A stretch of 64,000 bases of DNA from Letharia columbiana. Lineage: Eukaryota > Ascomycota > Lecanoromycetes > Lecanorales > Parmeliaceae. Each line of letters starts with the position of its first letter. Position 1 is the first letter of the stretch. The translations under genes and the position numbers were made by a program. Under the pieces are notes generated by a model. The model had not been told where the DNA came from and did not search any database. It saw nothing but the letters and a program-made list of their open reading frames with translations. This document shows, piece after piece, positions 57,598-64,000 of this stretch. The stretch lies in the NCBI RefSeq assembly GCF_014066305.1, contig NW_023501114.1:124001-188000 (forward strand), given 5' to 3'.

Positions 57598-60415
57598 ATT
57601 GAGCTTGAGGGTGGTGAATTGATGCCTTATGGGTCCGAGTTAATCTTAGCTAGATTATATTTGAGGGGAGGATGACTAATAAGGCTTTGCTGTTGATGGA
57701 TGATCGTGGGGGACTCAATGAGGGAGTGAGGCTTTATATATGCTTTTAGGGATGACAGAAGGGCCATTTAGCTCCGTCTGATGCCTGTGCTGAGTATGAC
57801 GTTCGACGTCCGATCCTGGGCTGAGCAAGGAAAAATTTGGAAATACAGAGGTCCCCCATGTTGACTGGATGGTGGAGGCTCTATCCCCCGCAGCTGACTC
57901 ACGCCACATGTGTTGTGGAGCAGTATGCGAGCGGGAAATAAGCAGTCAAATTGATTTGGCGAGAAAGTTGGCTAGAAACCGGGTCCGTCTTACTGTCACA
58001 TAGAGCCGGGACCGTAAGAAGTCCATATGACCATCACGATGCAGAAGAGTTGGATTAGATTGGTTGAAAGTCATGCACACCTAATTGTACCATGATGATC
58101 GTAAAGAAGACTTCATCGATCTAGGATGTTGATCAACAGAATCTTATAAATTTGACATATAGCCCAACAGTATGCGGGCTTCATTCGCTGACTATCATCA
58201 TGGCTTGACTCTTGCAAAAGTAGCTTGCAGCATCTCTGGCTCGTCCGACCAGCAAATCAGATCCGTCACACCCTATGGGTCTCTACGCCCGGAGAGTCTG
58301 TCTAGACGACTTTGTAACAGGATTTCGGAGGTAGCGGCCTAGTGGGATTTACTCGTGATCCTATTAGTAAGCTTACCTCGGTATTCCACGCTCTGGTGAC
58401 GCATTAAACAGCCGTCTCTTCACCATTGCTGAATTTGCGTCTGTATGGTCTCGCATTTTGGTGTCCGCGAGCCATCGAAGCGCAGCAGCCTCTCACCGAC
58501 TGGATTGAGGCTTGTGAAATAAGCTGGGGCTGTACAGTTTGTTGCTTCTCGATCTTGGTTACGGCCGCACGTGGCTAATGGATCTGGAAATTATTGGTGT
58601 CCTATTCAGAGCTGCAGAGGCCGCCCCGCGCCAAACTTTTACGTTCGTTCACATTTCTGGCATGAGCACAGGAAATTACGCTCGTTTCCGCCGGGCTGGG
58701 ATAGGTCTCGCGATCCCGAAGCTGCTCGTGGAATACTTGCTGGGATAACGGAGGCTTCGTTCTCTGAAATCAGCTAGCGTAAGGAAAGTATTGCTGGTTG
58801 CGTACTCAAAAAGATGGTCACACCGCCTTCAGCTCCGTCTCATTCTGGTCTGGGAAGAAGAGGTGACGGTTGATACGGATCGAGTGGTACGAAACCTCAT
58901 GATCGAGATCTTTTTGGTTCAGTCATTGGCCCGGATGACCGAGGCTCCATTCTCTAGGGCGGGTTCGTGTGGGGAAAACATTAGCTGTGGCAACTCGCAA
59001 GGCTAGAAGTTTCTGGGAACGCCATCAAGACTTCAGCTTCGTCTGATTCTGGCCTGAATATGAAAGCTGACGTCGGACAAATGTGGCTCTGAGTGAGACG
59101 GAGCCGCGTGATTCAAAGCCTGTTGCCCCTCAGTTGACAGGCTGGGCAATAGATGAAAAGTTTCCCGCAGATGACTATTTCGGGGGACGAGTTGCTCACT
59201 GCAACTCCAGCAAGTCTGCGATTCCCATTACGTAAAGCATCGGCTAGGCTTGCATTGGAGCATTGGGACCCTGCGTCGATTGTGGGATGTGTTTCCCTGT
59301 TGCCTTTGAGACGTGCATCAATTGACTATGCTTGGCCGACCAGGTTTGTCACCGAATTTGTTGAGGGAATATTTTCGCGCGTCGAGTCGAAAACGGAGAG
59401 CTGAGCGGTACTGGACGCCTACTACCTCGAAAGGAAATAACTCGCGAGCTGAAGACGCTACCTTAAGGTCACAGGGAGCCCCAGCGGAGTGATATCTTCT
59501 CCTGTCTTGAAATAGGACAGGCCTCCGAATTGCGGGCTTCGGTACTCCATCAGGTCATCTTGTGCTCCGCCTGTGTCAGCAAATCAACCAATCCGGATTG
59601 CCCGTGCCCATGCCCATCCAATGTGTGACAAGGTCGACATATAATTTAGGCGGCAGCTCGCCCACATGGCACATGCGTAGGATGCTTCGCTCTCGGCGTT
59701 CTGTGATAATTTTTCCAGTTAAAGTTCTGACATGTAGCCTTTCCGGGCTGAAATTGCGGTCGCCCAATCTAGTTGCATATTGAAAATTAAGTAGGTACTT
59801 AATGTCATAACACTCTGGTTCAGGCGCTCGAGATTTTTGAGGTAGCTGGCTGCAGGACATGCTCTGATTGCCTGAGCGGCCATGCCTCGCATACTTTGCA
59901 GGTAGGCTTACCTCATCCTGCCATCGGTCTACGTATGACGTTGTTTCTGCGGATTGCGTCTCCATTCGCGACACTATAGCCAGACTTCAAGTCCTGGCAA
60001 GCTGTATGTGAATACATGCCGCGAGAATACCGTATCAACGATGCTGACCGAATGTTGATCCTTGGTTCCTCTCTTCCTTCGGCGCCCCAACCAGAGATCG
60101 ATAGCCAGAATCTCTGAAGTGCAGACTCAATCAGCGTCGACTATAATCCAGATCTGTACTAATACTGATAGCCATTGTATGAAAAGGTTTCGAAGGAGAA
60201 AAGGAAGGATGGTGAACGGAAGTGCTAACGGTGTCTTTTGTCTTTGTTTCCGACATAATTCCGAGTGCCGAGGTTGAGCCGGCAATATGACGATTTCGAT
60301 AGCGGAGATGCTGTTTGTCAGCTCCTCTTGCCTGCGAACCTAATGCGAACGCCAATGGTCTTGTTGTATTCCTCCAACGTCAATTGCAATATTGTGACCT
60401 GTTAGTGCATCAGAC
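57598..60415. other. Intergenic, ~2.8 kb
   Basis: No supported gene. Short ORFs at 58,539-59,404 lack domains. Confidence 0.4.
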
Positions 60416-62204
60416 ATGTCCTCTTTGCTGAGGACCGTCAACCGAACAGCGATTCGGCAGCTGCAAAAGCAGAGATCTTTCTCTCATTGCTTAAGTGGAA
60501 AGACACCGACGAATAGCCCATCAGATCCGCTACAGAATTCGAGATCGTATCCTACTTCTTCTTCAAGAAGTCCTTTCTCAACAATGGCCGCTCTCAAGTC
60601 CAATGCCCCCGCAATGGCCGGCGTCAGGGAATTCGATCCAGAGATCAAGGACATGGCCAGCTATATCCACAACTACAAAGTTGACTCGGACCTAGCTGTA
60701 TGTGAATACCTCTATCCAGTCTTCCAATGGGATCGCCATTGACTCTCTTCGCTCGACAGTATGAAACCGCACGCTACGTTTTCCTCGATACCATCGGCTG
60801 CGGCCTTGAAGCTCTTCGGTTCAAAGAATGCACCAAGCTCCTCGGACCTATCGTTGAAGGTACCATCGTCCCACATGGCACTCGAGTGCCCGGTACCCCC
60901 TACGTCCTCGATCCTGTCAATGGCGCCTTCAACATTGGAGCGATGATCCGATGGCTCGACTACAATGACTGTTGGCTAGCAGCTGAATGGGGCCACCCTT
61001 CAGACAATCTGGGAGGGATATTGGCGGTGGCAGACTGGATATCGAGAACGAATCGTGCTGGAGGGCATGTTGGGAACGGGACCATTGTCAAGATCAAGGA
61101 TGTCCTGGAAGCTATGATCAAGGCGCATGAGATACAAGGATGCTTGGCGCTGGAGAATTCCTACAACAAGGTTGGGTTGGATCATGTTGTGCTGGTCAAG
61201 GTCGCCACCGCGGCCGTAGTCTCGAAGATGCTGGGTCTACCAGAAAGACAGACCGCCGATGCCATATCACAGGCTTGGGTTGACGGGCAGAGCCTGCGGA
61301 CATACCGACACTCGCCGAACACGATGTCGAGAAAGTCTTGGGCGGCGGGCGATGCATGTCAAAGAGCCGTCAACTTGGTACTGAAAGTGCAAAAAGGCGA
61401 GCATGGTGTCCCTACAGTCCTCTCGGCCCCAGTATGGGGGTTCTACGATGTAGCTTTCAAAGGCAAGAAATTCGAATTCCAGCGGCCGTATGGGAGCTAC
61501 GTGATGGAGAACATCTTATTCAAAGTCTCATACCCAGGTACATCCCCTCCTCGGCTGTCTACTCGCAGCAACGCTGACCGTTTCCGTACCCAGCCGAATT
61601 CCACTCCCAAACCGCCATCGAAGCTGCCAAAAAGATCAACGCCCAGCTCTCGGAACAAGGAAAGTCCGCGGAAGACATCAAATCCATCACCTGCCGCACC
61701 CACGAAGCTTGCATCCGCATCATTGACAAACAACACAAACCCATGGACAACTTCGCCGACAGAGACCACTGCATACAGTACATGGTAGCGACCATGCTCG
61801 TCTTCAACCGTCTGCACGCGACAGACTATACCGATGGCTCGGAAGCTGCCACCAGCCCGCTCGTCGAGAAGTTGAGGAGGACCATCTCTTGCGTCGAAGA
61901 CCCCGAGTTCACCAGAGCCTACCACGATCCCAACATGCGGACGATACCCAACGCCCTCACCGTCACGCTCGAGGATGGCACCGTGCTCGAAGAGTCGGTC
62001 GTGGAGGCGCCATTGGGGCACAAGCTGAGGCGAGAGGAGGCGAAGCCGGAAATCCTGGAGAAATTCGAAAGGCACCTGGGGCCACATTTTGAATCGGAGA
62101 AGGTGCAAGAGCTGGTCGAGCTGGGGAAGGATAAGGAAAGGCTGGAAAACATGGGCGTTGATGAGTATATGGATAAGTACGTGAAGGAAAAAATGCAATG
62201 GTAG
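60416..62204 (+). CDS. prpD: 2-methylcitrate dehydratase (MmgE/PrpD family), mitochondrial
   Basis: Exons 60,416-60,697, 60,760-61,537 and 61,594-62,204; introns of 62 and 56 nt; 556 residues, normal for the fungal enzyme. A basic, Ser-rich N-terminus ([20 protein letters not shown]) looks like a mitochondrial presequence. PrpD signatures are [19 protein letters not shown], the [21 protein letters not shown] region, [48 protein letters not shown] and [16 protein letters not shown] [11 protein letters not shown] near the C-terminus. The enzyme dehydrates 2-methylcitrate to 2-methyl-cis-aconitate in the methylcitrate cycle, which clears propionyl-CoA. The gene appears intact, with no cycle neighbours in the window. 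Confidence 0.93.
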
Positions 62205-64000
62205 ACTATGCGCAATGGGTAGATGAACCTTCTTCCTTGGATATGTCGTATATACCCTCCCAAACGAATGAACTCATCCCCTATCATCCATCCATCCTCC
62301 AACTCAACAGCTCACATCGACAGTACCTACCTAACCAGCCCTAGTACGTACTCTACACTCACTCACTCACTACCTCGGAAACCCCCAATGTCTGAGAACC
62401 GGCGCCGTGCCGTGCTGTTCCTGGTCAGGCATGGCATAGCATAGCATGTGCGGGTACAAGATCGTGGGGGGATGGGGGGGGACTGGCATGGAGGAAGGGG
62501 TTGAAGAATGAAAGAGTGAGATATTATTAGAGAAGAGGAGGGAGGGAAGAGGAGGGAAGAATGAGAGGGTGGGATACTATTGGGGAAGGGAGGGAAGGAA
62601 AGGAAGGGAAGGGAAGTCCAGAAATCTCCCCACCCCCATTCTCCCTGAGTTCTTTTCGTCCTCACCTCCACGACGACACCCCTTCCCTCCGCCATCTCCG
62701 GCCGCAAATCCAGATCCAAATCCAGATCCAAACCCAAACCCCCCAACCCATCCTCCTCCCCCCCCTCTCCCCCCCTCTAGCCCGCGCCCGTAAAAGGCGC
62801 GCCTGTCCTACTACGTCCCATTCCCACCGCGGCCGTGAATCCGTTTTTTCTTTCTTCCTTCCTTCCTTCCTTCCGCCCTTTTATCCTTCTTTCCTTCATC
62901 CCTTCCTTCATCCTTCATCCCTTCCTTCATCCCTACACCTACGCAAGCACAAACCAGATTATACGTACGTGTGCGTTTCGTTTGATGGGTGTGCTTGCAT
63001 GCGTGGTGGGATGGGATGGGATGGGGGGAAGGGGGGGGGGGGAGATAGCATAGCGTTGTGAGAGGGGAGGGAGGGAGGGAGGGAGGGAGGGAGGAGGAGG
63101 AGGAGGAAGGAGAAAGAAGAAAGGGAGGAAGGGAGGAGGAGGAGGAAGGAAGGAGGAAAGGGGGATGAAGGAAGAGAAAGAAAGAAGGAGAAGGGAGGGA
63201 GGAAGAAAGAAAGGGAAAGAAGGAAGGAAGGAAGAAAGGAAGGAAGGAAGAAGGAAGGAAGGAAGGGAGGAGGGAAGAAGAAAGGAGAAAATGAAGGAGG
63301 GAAAGTTCGCCATACACCCCCCCTCTCTCTCTCCCCCCCTCCCAAACAACCATCCCAACCATCCCCATCCACCCTCATCCCATCCCTCGCAACCACGGAA
63401 AATCTGAAATCCTTTCTACTCCGTAATACGAGCGCCAAACACGCTCCCATCCCGTCCCGTCCCATCCCATCCCATCCCATCCCATCCATCCTCGCTGCCT
63501 CAACCTGCCAAAAGCGAAGACCGTCCATCCATCCATCCATCCGATTTCCTTGCACCGGGGACGGAGCCATCGGTGCTGCGCGCAGTCGACGTGGTCTTCG
63601 TCGTCGACATGGATGTCCTGGGGAAGGAGGAAGAATCAGCATGCGAGGGGGGTTGAAGGAAGGGTTGCCGATGTCGGTTCTGTTGGTGGTGGGGGTGGAT
63701 AGGTGAGGGTTATATTATACCATCGTATGGAGCGAGCGTGCGTGCGTGCGTGCGCGTTTGGTATAGCCACTTTTCGGTCGGACGGGGTTGGTTTCGCTGT
63801 TGGTGTTGGTGTTGGTGTTGGGGGTTCCGCACTCGATTAGTTATTTTTAGGAGCGATCGGTGTTATGTATAGACGACGTAGATAAGAGGTCTTTATCGTC
63901 AAAATCAACGCCCGGCGGGGGTGGGGGAGGGGGGGTTTACATTGCGGTTGACGGAGACGGCGCTGCTGTATCGTCGGTCGTTTCCCGCATCGTTGGAGTA
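62205..64000. repeat. Low-complexity and microsatellite-rich region
   Basis: Tracts seen: TTCC repeats at ~62,855-62,880; a poly-G/GGGA block at ~63,020-63,100; long purine-only GGAAG/GGAGGA runs to ~63,300; CATCC repeats at ~63,440-63,545; GTGC at ~63,740; and TTGGTG at ~63,800. Open frames across it are by-products of composition. No gene can be supported. Confidence 0.75.

Noticed and set aside
62363..63642. Long overlapping ORFs on both strands (127-227 codons)
   Set aside because: They are made of Pro/Ser/Phe or Arg/Lys/Glu runs dictated by GGAAG, TTCC and CATCC repeats; no domain or splice structure.
1..64000. CRISPR array, operon structure, or secondary-metabolite cluster
   Set aside because: No direct-repeat/spacer pattern, no bacterial signals, and no polyketide, peptide-synthetase or terpene genes are present; the window is eukaryotic.

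Overview
The window looks like chromosomal DNA of a filamentous ascomycete (Pezizomycotina; Dothideomycetes is a guess, no species claimed). Reasons: genes carry short GT-AG introns, many of them 50-60 nt; several products belong to fungal families; and two AT-rich blocks (1-~4575 and ~50,330-54,860) are almost free of CpA and TpG while keeping CpG, which is the footprint of repeat-induced point mutation (RIP). All exon models were built by hand from splice signals and codon phase and have not been checked against transcripts.

Layout. 1-4575: RIP-destroyed transposon. 5.7-17.1 kb: a gene-poor stretch with a paralogous group of single-pass membrane proteins (5741-6891, 7828-8921, 11871-12789, relics at ~11,165 and 16,464). 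The first three share a cytoplasmic tail of the type KAELEDE-RR-HEL...G-D-I-x-MP. Among them lie a Gfo/Idh/MocA dehydrogenase pseudogene cut by a foldback MITE (10,093-11,060), a dispersed ~400-bp repeat (13,054) and an intact short-chain dehydrogenase (13,546-14,393). 18.1-19.1 kb: a decayed rhodopsin-domain membrane protein. 22.7-23.5 kb: a DUF3237 protein. 25.1-28.7 kb: a large secreted, probably GPI-anchored protein with about eight ~63-residue repeats and two frameshifts. 29.2-30.9 kb: a membrane-anchored pepsin-like protein with a replaced catalytic Asp. 31.6-32.1 kb: three inverted-repeat elements. 32.7-33.8 kb: a membrane protein with a duplicated Cys-rich domain. 35.6 kb: a small unknown gene. 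36-41 kb: mostly repeats and relics. 41.6-42.8 kb: aquaporin. 44.0-45.7 kb: two small secreted proteins. 46.4-48.1 kb: SET-domain methyltransferase, with a hAT-like MITE upstream. 49.3-55.6 kb: a capsule-type glycosyltransferase gene split by a 5-kb compound transposon. 57.1-57.6 kb: a small secreted cysteine-containing protein. 60.4-62.2 kb: 2-methylcitrate dehydratase. 62.2-64.0 kb: low-complexity DNA.

Two themes link the window. First, cell-surface proteins dominate: at least five single-pass or GPI-type proteins plus three small secreted ones. They do not form an obvious pathway; the shared tail motif suggests a common intracellular partner or sorting route (inference). Second, transposition and RIP have shaped the locus. 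For two insertions the pre-insertion gene can be read back from the target-site duplications: a MITE in the dehydrogenase coding sequence and a compound element sitting on the exon-intron boundary of the glycosyltransferase. Several genes carry nonsense or start-loss changes of the C-to-T/G-to-A type expected from RIP.
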